DNA of 57,355 nt from SKGA01 sp051819745 (GCA_051819745.1 JBNJGO010000003.1:1-57355), one strand, 5' to 3'. Counted from the first letter of the stretch, positions 49,511 to 57,310 are shown. Program-made: numbers and translations. Notes: a model not told the origin generated them from the letters alone.

Positions 49511-50437
49511 TTAGAGAAATTGTTTTTTGTTTTTTTCGTCGTCTTGTTCTTTTTTGACAAATTCATTGATCTCTTCAATGTATTCTTCACTTGTTTCATT
49601 GTTTTGAGATATTTTTTTTTCTTGATTGTTATTGGTTTCTGTTGTGGTTGTTTCTTTACTAGTCTTTGTTTTATCATCTTTGTTTTCAGACTGTTCTTGT
49701 TCTTTGTGTTTTGTTGGAATCTCTTCTTTCTGTATTCGTTTTGATGATGCATGTAGTTTTTTATCGATATCTGAGAGAAATTGCTTTTGGTCTTCTGCTT
49801 CTTTTGCTTGTTGTTTTGCATTATCTTTTTGTTTTTCTTCAGATTCGTTTTTTTCCTCTGTTTGTTCTTGTTTGTTGTCTTTTGTTTTTTCTTCTGGTTT
49901 GACATCAATTATCTCGAGTTGTTGTTCTTTGACTTGATCTTCTCGTAGTCGATCAAATACTTCTTGAATTTCTTCATCTCCTTGAACATCGAAGTAATTG
50001 TAGAATTTTTGTGTTATTTTAAGCATATAGCTTCGCTTATGTTTTTCTTTAGTGATAAATTTTTCTTTCACCAATTCTTTAATATGATCGTAAGCGCCTT
50101 GTCCTCTCATATCGATGATATCTGATTGTAAGACTGGGCTTTTAAAAGCGATAACAGCAAGTGTTTTTAGAATGGCGTTTGCAAGCTCTGTTTCATTCAC
50201 GAATTCTTTGATTTTCTCAGTATAACTTCCTTTAACACCTAATTTCCATGTAGTATCTCCTTTGATAACTTCAAGAGCTGTTTCTCGATTTTCATACTCT
50301 TTTTTGAGTTGGCTAAGAGCATGTTGAATTTTTCGTGGTGTACTTTCAGTGTGTTTTATGAGTTCTTGCTCTGTCATTCCTTTTCCTGAGGCAAAAAGTA
50401 TTGCTTCAAGTAGTCTTTGAAGTGTTGTTGAACTCAT
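49511..50437 (-). CDS. scpB: Chromosome segregation protein ScpB
   Basis: ScpB binds ScpA and so bridges the SMC heads in condensin. The 308-residue protein has the two winged helices of the family in residues 1-165 (LLEAILFASGKGMTEQEL at the start, then LKTLAVIAFKSPVLQSDI and MRGQGAYDHIKELVKE). The remaining 140 residues form a highly charged, Gln-, Glu- and Lys-rich extension, probably partly coiled coil, not found in bacterial ScpB. ScpA and SMC are not in the window. It follows another small protein gene by about 20 bases. Confidence 0.88.
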   Translation of the reverse strand: MSSTTLQRLLEAILFASGKGMTEQELIKHTESTPRKIQHALSQLKKEYENRETALEVIKGDTTWKLGVKGSYTEKIKEFVNETELANAILKTLAVIAFKSPVLQSDIIDMRGQGAYDHIKELVKEKFITKEKHKRSYMLKITQKFYNYFDVQGDEEIQEVFDRLREDQVKEQQLEIIDVKPEEKTKDNKQEQTEEKNESEEKQKDNAKQQAKEAEDQKQFLSDIDKKLHASSKRIQKEEIPTKHKEQEQSENKDDKTKTSKETTTTETNNNQEKKISQNNETSEEYIEEINEFVKKEQDDEKNKKQFL

Positions 50438-50456
50438 TACTAGCTGTCACCTTTAT

Positions 50457-51050
50457 TTAATTTTTAAGATAATAGTGTTGTTGTTTTTGAGTTATTTTAT
50501 TCTCTTTCTTGAGTGCTTCAAGATATTTTGTTGTATTTTTCTCATCCAGTCCTATCCGTTTAGAAATTGTTTTTGCATCGAGGGGCTTCTGGAGTGCTAA
50601 TAGTATTGCATTTCGTGTCATAGCATTAAAATTCTTAACAAGTCCTGTGTTTTGATTTCTCAAGGTTTTTGTAGTCATCCCTATTTCGTGAAGGTTAGAG
50701 AGCAAATCATTCATCCAGTTACCCCATTCTTTTTGAGTGATTGTTACTGATTCGGGTTCGATCATTTCAATGGATGCTGGTGTGAAATTAATACATAACC
50801 AGGTAAATTTTTCAAGACTTGCTATAAGCATGTCTGCTTCTACCACTGTACTAAACATCCCCTCTTCCATTTCTTCAGTATCTTCATAATCCTCATCAAT
50901 CACTTCTATTTGAGAATCTGTTTTTATGTTTTCCAAGTATGCTTTGATTGATTGTGTCACATGTTCTTTTGGTTTTCCCACAAGTTCAAATATTACTGTT
51001 GCTCGAACATATCCTTTTTCGAGAAATGATTTTATTTCTTTTTGTTTCAT
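50457..51050 (-). CDS. Uncharacterised protein upstream of scpB with C-terminal helix-turn-helix
   Basis: The 197-residue protein begins with a ferredoxin-like stretch (GYVRATVIFELVGKPKEHVTQSIKAYLENI), an acidic loop near 55-68, and a long middle helix. The C-terminal 50 residues look like a winged helix (LDAKTISKRIGLDEKNTTKYLEALKKENK). I believe related proteins occur in other DPANN archaea but know no function. The ATG at 51050 is the first in frame. Linkage to scpB suggests a chromosome-related job. Confidence 0.65.
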   Translation of the reverse strand: MKQKEIKSFLEKGYVRATVIFELVGKPKEHVTQSIKAYLENIKTDSQIEVIDEDYEDTEEMEEGMFSTVVEADMLIASLEKFTWLCINFTPASIEMIEPESVTITQKEWGNWMNDLLSNLHEIGMTTKTLRNQNTGLVKNFNAMTRNAILLALQKPLDAKTISKRIGLDEKNTTKYLEALKKENKITQKQQHYYLKN

Positions 51051-51154
51051 CAATATCTTGCCCGTATATACATTCTGATCGTTATTTAGATTCGCTAAAC
51101 ACTCTTTTTTTTATAAAGTTATCTGCTCCTTTTTAAATATTCGTTTCTTGCAGT

Positions 51155-52867
51155 TTATTTTTTTTGTTGAATTCGACGGCGATATAACAGGAGTATAGTG
51201 CCTAGTACGATGATACCTACAACCACTCCTTTAATTGTGTTTGTTTTTTTATTCTTGCTTGTTTCAATAACGTTTGCTCCTGTAATTTCATTCGACTCGT
51301 TGTTTGACAATATACTTGGCGATAAGGTTGTGTTATTCGCCTGTTGTTTAGTGCGTGCTATGCTTGTCTCTTTTGATGTTTGTTCTCGTAATTTTAGATG
51401 AATAGAATCGTTTTTATGTACTTTTCCTGCTCTGTTGCGTGCGGTCGTTAGAATAGTCATTTCTTCAGTTGGATCTTCTAGAGTGAATTGAAGGGTTGTT
51501 GTCGTGTTTGCGTGTTGTTGTAATGTTTGATTATTCCATTCAACCGTTACTGTTGTATTTCCTGCTGGTTTCACCCTCACATACCAATTAAGCGATTTAT
51601 CTGCATATGTCTGTCGTGTATATGTATTCACTAATTCTGGTTGATCCAGCTCTTGTTCTGGAGTATCTTTCTGTTCTTGTGTTTTTGTTTCGAGAGGAAT
51701 TTGTGTTGTAATTTCTTGGTCTAATCCTTGGATTGTCATGACTGCTGTGTTTTCTTGAGATCGAGGTATGTTTATTATCTGTGTTGTTCGGATGTGACTT
51801 TCGGTCGTAAATAGTCGTAGTTTTGATGGTGGTATGAGCGTTTTCCCTTCTGTTGTTTCAAAACTAATTGTTATCGTTTGTTTTCTTGTACTTCCTTTTA
51901 TAATATCGAGTTGTGTTGTTAGTTGAGTGTTGAAAGGTGTTGTTGCAGTATCGATATCTGTTATTTCTATTGTTGTAGTTGTTTCTTCTTGTTCACTCTC
52001 TTTCTCTTGAGTATTGTCTTGTGTTTCTTGGACGAGAAAAACATATGTTTGAGAATATTTGTTTTGTTCTGGAAAAGTGAAATTAGCACACACTCTAAAT
52101 ATTTTTTCAGGATGTTCTGGTGAGGAGAATGTATGGTGTTTTTCGTTTGTATTTGTTGTGCTGTAGGGTGTTTTTTCATAATTTCCTTGTAAATCTTCAA
52201 TCCAATATGTTATTTCTTCGGGGTTTTCACTCACATTAAATGTGATGCTTGCTTGTTCTCCAGAATTATATAGTTGTTTATTTGTGTGTATGGTTCCTTG
52301 TATTGTTTCGTTTTCAGTTTCATTATGTTGTGTTGTGTTTGTTGGTGTTGTGTTATTAATATTGTTTGTGTGGTTTGTTTGAAAACTGGTATTTCCTTCG
52401 TTTTCTTCTGTTGTTTGATTAATTGCTTGTTGACAGGGATTGTTGAACTCCCATTTTAAAGAGTCGTTTGTAGCGTTTGTTGTGGTGTTAAAATGAATTT
52501 TGATGTGGTGTTGTGCGTTGGTGTTATCAAAAACCATTTTTCCAGTGCGTGCTTGAGTGTATTTGTTGATTGTTTTGTCGATAATTGTTGAATAATTTGA
52601 ATTATTGTCATTAAATAAGGTGTAATTATATTCAATAGTTAGAGGTTCTATTCCTTGCGTGTAATTTAACCGTTCAATGCGAAATACTTCTTCGGTTGTA
52701 CTATTACACCGAATGTTTTCTTCAAGAAGTCCGAACTCGACATGTTCTCCTTTATAAGGTATTGTTTTTTTTGTTGTCGTGGTTGTGGTGGCTCCTGTTA
52801 TGGTACTACTTATTAAAACCATAACTATAATCATAATAATTACTATTGCTTTTTTTTGAAATATCAT
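51155..52867 (-). CDS. Secreted Thr-rich surface protein with C-terminal membrane anchor
   Basis: The 570-residue protein has an N-terminal signal or anchor segment (KKAIVIIMIIVMVLISSTI), then a large extracellular part rich in Thr, Asn and Gln with many Asn-X-Thr/Ser sites for glycosylation. A single membrane segment at about 540-560 (GVVVGIIVLGTILLLY) is followed by a basic stop-transfer tail RRRIQQKK. The body looks like a string of beta-sandwich domains, as in S-layer or adhesion proteins. ATG 52867 is preferred over 52885 because of the TATA box within the palindrome at 52882-52900. Confidence 0.7.
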   Translation of the reverse strand: MIFQKKAIVIIMIIVMVLISSTITGATTTTTTKKTIPYKGEHVEFGLLEENIRCNSTTEEVFRIERLNYTQGIEPLTIEYNYTLFNDNNSNYSTIIDKTINKYTQARTGKMVFDNTNAQHHIKIHFNTTTNATNDSLKWEFNNPCQQAINQTTEENEGNTSFQTNHTNNINNTTPTNTTQHNETENETIQGTIHTNKQLYNSGEQASITFNVSENPEEITYWIEDLQGNYEKTPYSTTNTNEKHHTFSSPEHPEKIFRVCANFTFPEQNKYSQTYVFLVQETQDNTQEKESEQEETTTTIEITDIDTATTPFNTQLTTQLDIIKGSTRKQTITISFETTEGKTLIPPSKLRLFTTESHIRTTQIINIPRSQENTAVMTIQGLDQEITTQIPLETKTQEQKDTPEQELDQPELVNTYTRQTYADKSLNWYVRVKPAGNTTVTVEWNNQTLQQHANTTTTLQFTLEDPTEEMTILTTARNRAGKVHKNDSIHLKLREQTSKETSIARTKQQANNTTLSPSILSNNESNEITGANVIETSKNKKTNTIKGVVVGIIVLGTILLLYRRRIQQKK

Positions 52868-52881
52868 ATAGTGTGTTATCC

Positions 52882-52900
52882 GCAATTATTTTTTAATTGC
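52882..52900. promoter_or_regulatory. Palindromic promoter element of the surface protein gene
   Basis: GCAATTA and its complement TAATTGC flank five T bases. Read leftwards the centre gives a TATA-like AATTAAAAAATA about 24 nt before the ATG at 52867. It may be both promoter and operator. Confidence 0.4.
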
Positions 52901-53015
52901 ATTTGCCTTGTTTTTCCGTAATATTTACGAACCAGATATTATGTCGTTTCTTTTGAGGAGTGAGAAAACTTTTAATAGTGTGTCTTGTATTATCTTTTTA
53001 AAAAGAGGTTGTAGC

Positions 53016-54104
53016 ATGGGTTTTAATATTCTAAAGAAAAAAGATAAAAGGCATTCTCCAAGCGATAATACTTCATCTGGTGTCGATGAGTCTCTTGAAA
53101 AATCGTTAAAGGATCTTCCTCCTATCGACAAAAATATGCCTTCTGATACTCCTTCGAATGTTCCTTCTACTGACTCTTCAACCGATTCTTCAACCGATTC
53201 TTCCGATACGTATCAGGATGGTTCTTCGGATAGTTCTTCAAATATGTCTTTAGATGGTTCTTCGGATTCAACAGCTCCCGAGTCTGATTCTGACACACCT
53301 TCACCTGATACTTCCGATCTAAATAATTCTATTTCAACAGATTCGTCTTCAAAAAGTTCCACTCGAACTTCTGATAAACAACGGTCTTCTACAGAATCAT
53401 CCATTACTGCTGATGATATTGACATCAAAAATAAATCTGAATTCGATAAACCCAAATCAACTGTTTCAAAGGAAACTATTTCAAATGATATTGATAATTC
53501 GCCGGAATCATCAAAACAGCAGTCGTCTGAATCAAACCATTCTGACCTGTCATCTTCTCAGGAAAATTCTCCCGAGGATAGTTCTCAACAAGATCAGGTT
53601 CCACAACAAAAACTTTCAAAACAGCAAACGTCCTCTATCGCTTCAGATATGTCTTCACAAATAAAATCTGCTGTTTCAAAAAGCACCCGATCATTAACTC
53701 CTGATCACTCTCAAGATAATGCCGAAACATATCAAGAGCAATCTCAAAATAGTTCTCAAGAGTCTTCTCAACCATCTCAGAACCTATCGCCTGATGAACT
53801 TCCTGATTTTTCAGAGGAGTCTGCAGATTTATTTTCTCTTAAGCAACAATTATCGCAATCTGTTGTTTATGGTGATGAAGGTTCATTTGCAGGAACTATT
53901 TTTATTGAAAAAGAAAGATATAAAGATGTTCTTAAGATGATAGAAACCTCTCGTCAAGAATTGCAAAAAGAGATTGAGAATCAGAAAGGTTTGGTTGATG
54001 CGAATTCCAAAATCATTGATAAAATGGATTCCTTTAATAAAAAATCAGGTTCGCTTTATGAATCTGTTTCCACGGCAATAACATTAATAACTTCAAATGA
54101 ATAA
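53016..54104 (+). CDS. Ser/Asp-rich low-complexity protein with C-terminal coiled-coil domain
   Basis: No family is recognised. The 362-residue protein has a short basic start (MGFNILKKKDKRH), then about 250 residues rich in Ser, Asp, Thr and Gln without predicted fold, then a helical C-terminal part from about residue 265 with FIEKERYKDVLKMIE and long heptad-like helices. This end resembles the next protein (FIKIEEYRKVLELVD), so the two may share a binding fold. The ATG at 53016 is preferred over upstream codons because GAGGTTG precedes it. It heads a three-gene cluster. Confidence 0.65.
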   Translation: MGFNILKKKDKRHSPSDNTSSGVDESLEKSLKDLPPIDKNMPSDTPSNVPSTDSSTDSSTDSSDTYQDGSSDSSSNMSLDGSSDSTAPESDSDTPSPDTSDLNNSISTDSSSKSSTRTSDKQRSSTESSITADDIDIKNKSEFDKPKSTVSKETISNDIDNSPESSKQQSSESNHSDLSSSQENSPEDSSQQDQVPQQKLSKQQTSSIASDMSSQIKSAVSKSTRSLTPDHSQDNAETYQEQSQNSSQESSQPSQNLSPDELPDFSEESADLFSLKQQLSQSVVYGDEGSFAGTIFIEKERYKDVLKMIETSRQELQKEIENQKGLVDANSKIIDKMDSFNKKSGSLYESVSTAITLITSNE

Positions 54105-54138
54105 TGTCGTAAATATAATAATTATATAGGTGAGTAGT

Positions 54139-54366
54139 ATGGAAGAAAAATCTCCAGTGTTTATTAAAATTGAAGAGTATCGTAAAGTCTTAGAACTTGT
54201 TGATAAGTTGAAGAAAAAGACTACGGATGTTAAAAAAACGGTCACTCAAATAAAAGATCTTCGTGAAAAGGAGAATGACACTATTAAGTATTGGGAGCAA
54301 AAGATAGATGATATTGACAAGAAAATAGTATATATCGATCAAACTCTCTTCGAACCTAAATCGTGA
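54139..54366 (+). CDS. Small coiled-coil protein, paralogous to the end of the preceding protein
   Basis: The 75-residue protein is almost wholly helical and charged: PVFIKIEEYRKVLELVDKL then a likely coiled coil to residue 65. The start matches the C-terminal domain of the preceding gene product in the pattern FIxxExYxxVLxxx. AGGTGAG just before the ATG at 54139 sets the start. No function is known. It may form a mixed coiled-coil complex with its neighbour. Confidence 0.65.
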   Translation: MEEKSPVFIKIEEYRKVLELVDKLKKKTTDVKKTVTQIKDLREKENDTIKYWEQKIDDIDKKIVYIDQTLFEPKS

Positions 54367-54376
54367 GGTGCGTTTT

Positions 54377-54751
54377 ATGGCAGACCCATCATATTTTGTA
54401 AGAATTCCTGATTATCAATTGATTAAGCTCGCTCTTCTAGAGAGTGCTAAAGAATCATTATTGCTTTCAAAGGCTTATCATGAATTGCTTGTTGTTCGTA
54501 AGAAAAAATCTTCTCTTATCTCTTCGCTCAAGTCGCAAGCAGCTGAAGTGATGTCCTTATTCAAGGAATTACATGAAGTTCTCCCTCATGCTGACTCTCT
54601 TCTTAAAGAACCGACTTCAAAATCACATCATCGCACTGTTCCTGTTTCGAAAAATTCTTCGCTTTCTCTTTCCAGTCCAGAAGATGCCACGCTCAACCAA
54701 ATCAACAGTGAGTTGTCTTCTATTGAAAAGCAATTGAAAGATTTTTCTTAA
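54377..54751 (+). CDS. Helical protein, third gene of the coiled-coil cluster
   Basis: The 124-residue protein starts with ADPSYFVRIPDYQLIKLALLES, a helical N-terminal half with a likely coiled coil (LVVRKKKSSLISSLKSQA), then a Ser- and Pro-rich linker near 75-100 and a last short coiled coil. GAGGTG precedes the ATG at 54377. The gene follows the previous one by ten bases. I recognise no family. The three proteins together look like parts of a structural or scaffold complex. Confidence 0.6.
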   Translation: MADPSYFVRIPDYQLIKLALLESAKESLLLSKAYHELLVVRKKKSSLISSLKSQAAEVMSLFKELHEVLPHADSLLKEPTSKSHHRTVPVSKNSSLSLSSPEDATLNQINSELSSIEKQLKDFS

Positions 54752-54792
54752 ATAATTTCTTTTTTTCCTTCTTTGTTTTTTTCCCCAAAGAT

Positions 54793-54800
54793 TTTATAAA
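54793..54800 (+). promoter_or_regulatory. TATA box of tRNA-Leu(CAA)
   Basis: The palindromic TTTATAAA is centred at 54796.5. With the usual 28.5-nt spacing transcription would start near 54825, leaving a 5' leader of about six bases for RNase P to remove. Confidence 0.6.
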
Positions 54801-54830
54801 TATGTTATCATTTCTTAGAGTGGTTTTCTC

Positions 54831-54962
54831 GCGGGGATGCCGGAGCGGCCAAACGGGACGGACTCAAGACACTTGAGTGCTGAGCAAAGTTTTTTTTGTG
54901 ATGACGACAGTGAGTTATCCGTTGGCTTAGTGCCTACAAGGGTTCGAACCCCTTTCCCCGCA
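54831..54962 (+). tRNA. tRNA-Leu(CAA) with a 48-nt intron
   Basis: The acceptor GCGGGGA (54831-54837) pairs with TCCCCGC before discriminator A at 54962. The T arm is AAGGG-TTCGAAC-CCCTT. The anticodon stem ACGGA (54858-54862) pairs with TCCGT (54918-54922). The anticodon is CAA at 54865-54867, and the intron lies after position 37. A long variable arm with GGCTTAGTGCC and A73 mark leucine, not serine. CCA is not encoded. A T-run after the gene should end transcription. Confidence 0.93.
54869..54916 (+). other. tRNA intron with bulge-helix-bulge sites and C/D-box guide
   Basis: The splice sites fit the archaeal rule: CTCA (54863-54866) pairs with TGAG (54911-54914), leaving three-base bulges AGA (cut G54868/A54869) and TTA (cut T54916/A54917). 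Inside lie CTGA (54880-54883, D box) and GTGATGA (54898-54904, C box), joined by a stem CAAAG/TTTTG with a loop of T. The seven bases before the D box, 54872-54878, pair perfectly with 54862-54868 of the same tRNA. The fifth base upstream of the D box, G54875, faces C34, predicting its 2'-O-methylation. In the circularised intron the order becomes C, guide, D. Confidence 0.8.
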
Positions 54963-54979
54963 CTTTTTTCTCTTTGTTT
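54963..54979 (+). terminator. T-rich terminator of tRNA-Leu
   Basis: CTTTTTTCTCTTTG directly follows the tRNA 3' end and fits an archaeal oligo-T termination signal. Confidence 0.5.
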
Positions 54980-55073
54980 CAGTCGTGCGTGTTAATGGTT
55001 TCGAAGTCTGCGAATTCTCTTCGTTCATTCTTGAGTTACTCGTATAACTCGTAACAACCCCTTTCCCCGCACT
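54975..55073 (+). repeat. 99-bp unit ending in a copy of the tRNA-Leu 3' end
   Basis: This unit is identical over all 99 bp to 55174-55272. Its last 18 bp (55056-55073) are identical to the last bases of the tRNA and the two that follow (54947-54964). It also contains the hairpin GAGTTA-CTCGTA-TAACTC. It ends exactly at an N gap, so the second copy may be an assembly product, but the duplicated tRNA end within one copy is independent of that. Confidence 0.8.
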
Positions 55074-55173
55074 NNNNNNNNNNNNNNNNNNNNNNNNNNN
55101 NNNNNNNNNNNNNNNNNNNNNNNNNNNNNNNNNNNNNNNNNNNNNNNNNNNNNNNNNNNNNNNNNNNNNNNNN
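55074..55173. other. Assembly gap (100 N) between identical 99-bp sequences
   Basis: The gap is exactly 100 N. The 99 bases on both sides are identical, which is what is seen when two contigs sharing one assembly k-mer are scaffolded without merging. The real sequence may contain a single copy here, or a longer repeat. Confidence 0.9.
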
Positions 55174-55272
55174 TGTTTCAGTCGTGCGTGTTAATGGTTT
55201 CGAAGTCTGCGAATTCTCTTCGTTCATTCTTGAGTTACTCGTATAACTCGTAACAACCCCTTTCCCCGCACT
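55174..55272 (+). repeat. Second copy of the 99-bp unit
   Basis: This copy is identical to 54975-55073 and ends in the same 18-bp tRNA-end sequence (55255-55272). See the gap entry for the assembly caveat. Confidence 0.7.
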
Positions 55273-55297
55273 CTTTTCTCCGAAAAAATTATGGGGT

Positions 55298-55388
55298 AAG
55301 GTCCCGAACATCGTGAGGACATCTTTTTCCCGCACTTCTTTTTTAATGGGGGGGTGAAAGGTCCCGAACATCGTGAGGACATCTTTTT
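55298..55388 (+). repeat. 31-bp direct repeat with 60-bp period
   Basis: The sequence at 55298-55328 recurs exactly at 55358-55388. Its core is GTCCCGAACATCGTGAGGAC, able to form a GTCC/GGAC hairpin. The first copy is followed by CCCGCACT, again like the tRNA-Leu end. No credible gene lies between the tRNA and the nuclease gene, 54963-55411. Confidence 0.75.
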
Positions 55389-55411
55389 TCGCATATTTTT
55401 CTTCTAAAAAT

Positions 55412-55861
55412 TCAAATATGGTATTGTCGTAGTATATCTTCTATTGATTCTTTTTTTGAGAATATTCTTTTCATTATCCCTTTTTGTTTGGTGTGGAGTT
55501 TTTCAAGATCTTCTCGTTCATATATTTTTATTCCTTGTTTCATCCCATAAAATTTTGCTCTTGGCTCCAAATAATTGTTTGTCACTATTAGTCCTCGCTT
55601 GTAGTTGATGTTGAATAATTCTAGTTTTGCAGAAAAAACAGCTATATCCATAAAACTCACAGGATAATTCTCATTTCGATATTTACATTCAACATAATGT
55701 TGTTTCCTTTTTCCATAGATAATATCGAATTGTGCTTTAATGTGTTGTTCTTGCGAGTTTGTGTAAGTAACATCATGTCTTACATTTTTCTTTCCGGTGT
55801 TGATAAGTAAGTCAACAACCCATTTTTCGAATTGTATTCCTTTTTGTGATTCAAACCTCAT
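55412..55861 (-). CDS. Mrr-like PD-(D/E)XK nuclease
   Basis: The 149-residue protein has the restriction-endonuclease fold of Mrr and related enzymes: GIQFEKWVVDLL near residue 8, an Asp in AQFDIIYG near 47, and the catalytic VECKY near 57, followed by MDIAVFSAKLE and GLIVTNNYLEP. This gives the D...ExK metal site. There is no DNA-binding domain or methylase next to it, so it may be a repair or modified-DNA nuclease and not a classical restriction enzyme. A TATA-like stretch at 55882-55895 fits a leaderless start at 55861. Confidence 0.8.
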   Translation of the reverse strand: MRFESQKGIQFEKWVVDLLINTGKKNVRHDVTYTNSQEQHIKAQFDIIYGKRKQHYVECKYRNENYPVSFMDIAVFSAKLELFNINYKRGLIVTNNYLEPRAKFYGMKQGIKIYEREDLEKLHTKQKGIMKRIFSKKESIEDILRQYHI

Positions 55862-55958
55862 TAAGGGTGTTGTGTTGTTGTCTTTTTATTTTTGTTCGCC
55901 TTTTTTTCTCGTTGTTTTTCCGGTATGTTTTTAAATTTCTTCTTGTTTTTCGATTTGT

Positions 55959-57272
55959 ATGAGTATTTCCTTGATTCCTCTTGGTGGTTGTGGTGAAGTT
56001 GGACGTAATTGTCTTGCTGTTGATATTGAGGGGAGCATTATTATTCTTGATTTCGGTTTTCATCTCGAGCGTTTTCTCGAATTGCCTCGCCAACAATTTT
56101 CCTCGCAGAGTTCATATATTTCTTCATTAATATCTTATGGCGCGCTTCCTGATATTCGTGTCCTTGGCAAGCGAAAAAAAGATGTTGTTGGTATTGTGTG
56201 TTCTCATGCTCATCTTGATCATATTGGTGCCTTGCCTTTTCTTTCTGACTGGTTTTCTTGTCCTGTTCACGCCACTCCTTTCACAGCAAATGTTATTCGT
56301 TCTCTTTGTGAAGATAAAGGTTTTTCAGTAGATATAGTTACTCATAATCCTTCTTCTCATTTTTCTATTGGGGGTTATTCTATTGAGTTTATTCCTGTTG
56401 CGCATTCTACACCTCAAACTGTTGTTATTGCTATCCACACTCCTGAGGGGACTATAGTGTATGCTAATGATTACAAACAAGATTCCGCTCCTCCTCTTGG
56501 ACTTCCAACCGATGTTGCTCGTCTAAAAGAGATTTCTTCATCGACTTCACTTCTAGTTCTTGATTCATTATATGCTCCTTCTCAAGAGCATTCTCCTGGA
56601 GAACAAAAAGCTCGTCAGGAGGTGTTATCCTTGAAAGAGAAGTTACGTTTTTCAAGAGCTATTGTTATTTCAACGTTTTCATCCCATATTCATCGATTAA
56701 AATCCCTTTGTGACCTTGCTGATAGTCTTGATAGGACCGTTGTTTTTATGGGGCGGTCTCTTCGGCGCTATATTTTGGCCTCCAAAAATGCTGGTTTAGT
56801 TGATATTTCTTCAAGAGGAATATTATTGTCCTACCGGCGACAGGTTTCTTCGTTCTTGCGTTCGTGTGATGATCCTTCAAAATATGTGTTCGTAACAACA
56901 GGTCATCAAGGTGAACCTAATGCTGTCTTGCGCAGGATGGCTGATGGTATGTTTTCATTCACGGATAATGATACTGTTGTCTTTTCATCAAACATTATTC
57001 CTGTTGAAATTTCAATTAAAAATAGAGATGTTCTCGAGCGTCTTCTTAAAAGGAAAGGTGTTTCAATAGTTTCTGATGTCCACGTTTCAGGACATGCGTT
57101 TGGTCACGATCATAAAGAGCTTGTTTCTCTTCTTTCGCCTTGTAAAGTTATACCTTTCCATGGTGATTCTCATATGGAAAATTCCTTATGTTATTTGGTA
57201 AACTCTTCTGTTTCTCAATCATCTTGTCTTCGCCTCACTCTTGGTCAAACTCTTAATTTAGACACTCTTTAA
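55959..57272 (+). CDS. rnj: RNase J-type beta-CASP ribonuclease
   Basis: RNase J degrades RNA from the 5' end. The 437-residue protein has the metallo-beta-lactamase motif HAHLDHIG near residue 85, VAHSTPQTV near 147, YANDYKQD, and the beta-CASP insert near 195-340 with TTGHQGEPNAVLRRMADG. The ending VSGHAFGHDHKELVSLLSP then IPFHGD gives the last metal ligands. It is shorter than bacterial RNase J because the C-terminal domain is missing, as usual in archaea. A TATA box at 55926-55937 lies 28 nt before the ATG. Confidence 0.93.
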   Translation: MSISLIPLGGCGEVGRNCLAVDIEGSIIILDFGFHLERFLELPRQQFSSQSSYISSLISYGALPDIRVLGKRKKDVVGIVCSHAHLDHIGALPFLSDWFSCPVHATPFTANVIRSLCEDKGFSVDIVTHNPSSHFSIGGYSIEFIPVAHSTPQTVVIAIHTPEGTIVYANDYKQDSAPPLGLPTDVARLKEISSSTSLLVLDSLYAPSQEHSPGEQKARQEVLSLKEKLRFSRAIVISTFSSHIHRLKSLCDLADSLDRTVVFMGRSLRRYILASKNAGLVDISSRGILLSYRRQVSSFLRSCDDPSKYVFVTTGHQGEPNAVLRRMADGMFSFTDNDTVVFSSNIIPVEISIKNRDVLERLLKRKGVSIVSDVHVSGHAFGHDHKELVSLLSPCKVIPFHGDSHMENSLCYLVNSSVSQSSCLRLTLGQTLNLDTL

Positions 57273-57302
57273 GTAGTTTTTTCCGGCTTTGAAAACATAA
57301 TA

Positions 57303-57310
57303 TTTATAAA
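57303..57310 (+). promoter_or_regulatory. TATA box of the next gene, beyond the window
   Basis: TTTATAAA is centred at 57306.5. Transcription would start near 57335. The frame GTG AGT GTC ACT ATG at 57341-57355 is open to the window end and probably begins the next gene; its identity cannot be judged. Confidence 0.45.

Noticed and set aside
49447..49908. 153-residue Lys/Asn/Gln-rich frame inside scpB
   Set aside because: It overlaps the charged end of scpB on the same strand and is a frame-shifted reading of a Gln/Lys/Glu-coding stretch.
54831..54962. tRNA-Ser reading of the long-variable-arm tRNA
   Set aside because: The anticodon placed by the stem and splice sites is CAA, and the discriminator is A. 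Archaeal tRNA-Ser has G73.
54975..55388. Possible CRISPR array
   Set aside because: Repeat units of 99 and 31 bp with one or two copies do not form the many short regular repeats and unique spacers of CRISPR, and no cas gene is nearby. The 99-bp pair flanks an N gap and is probably an assembly overlap.
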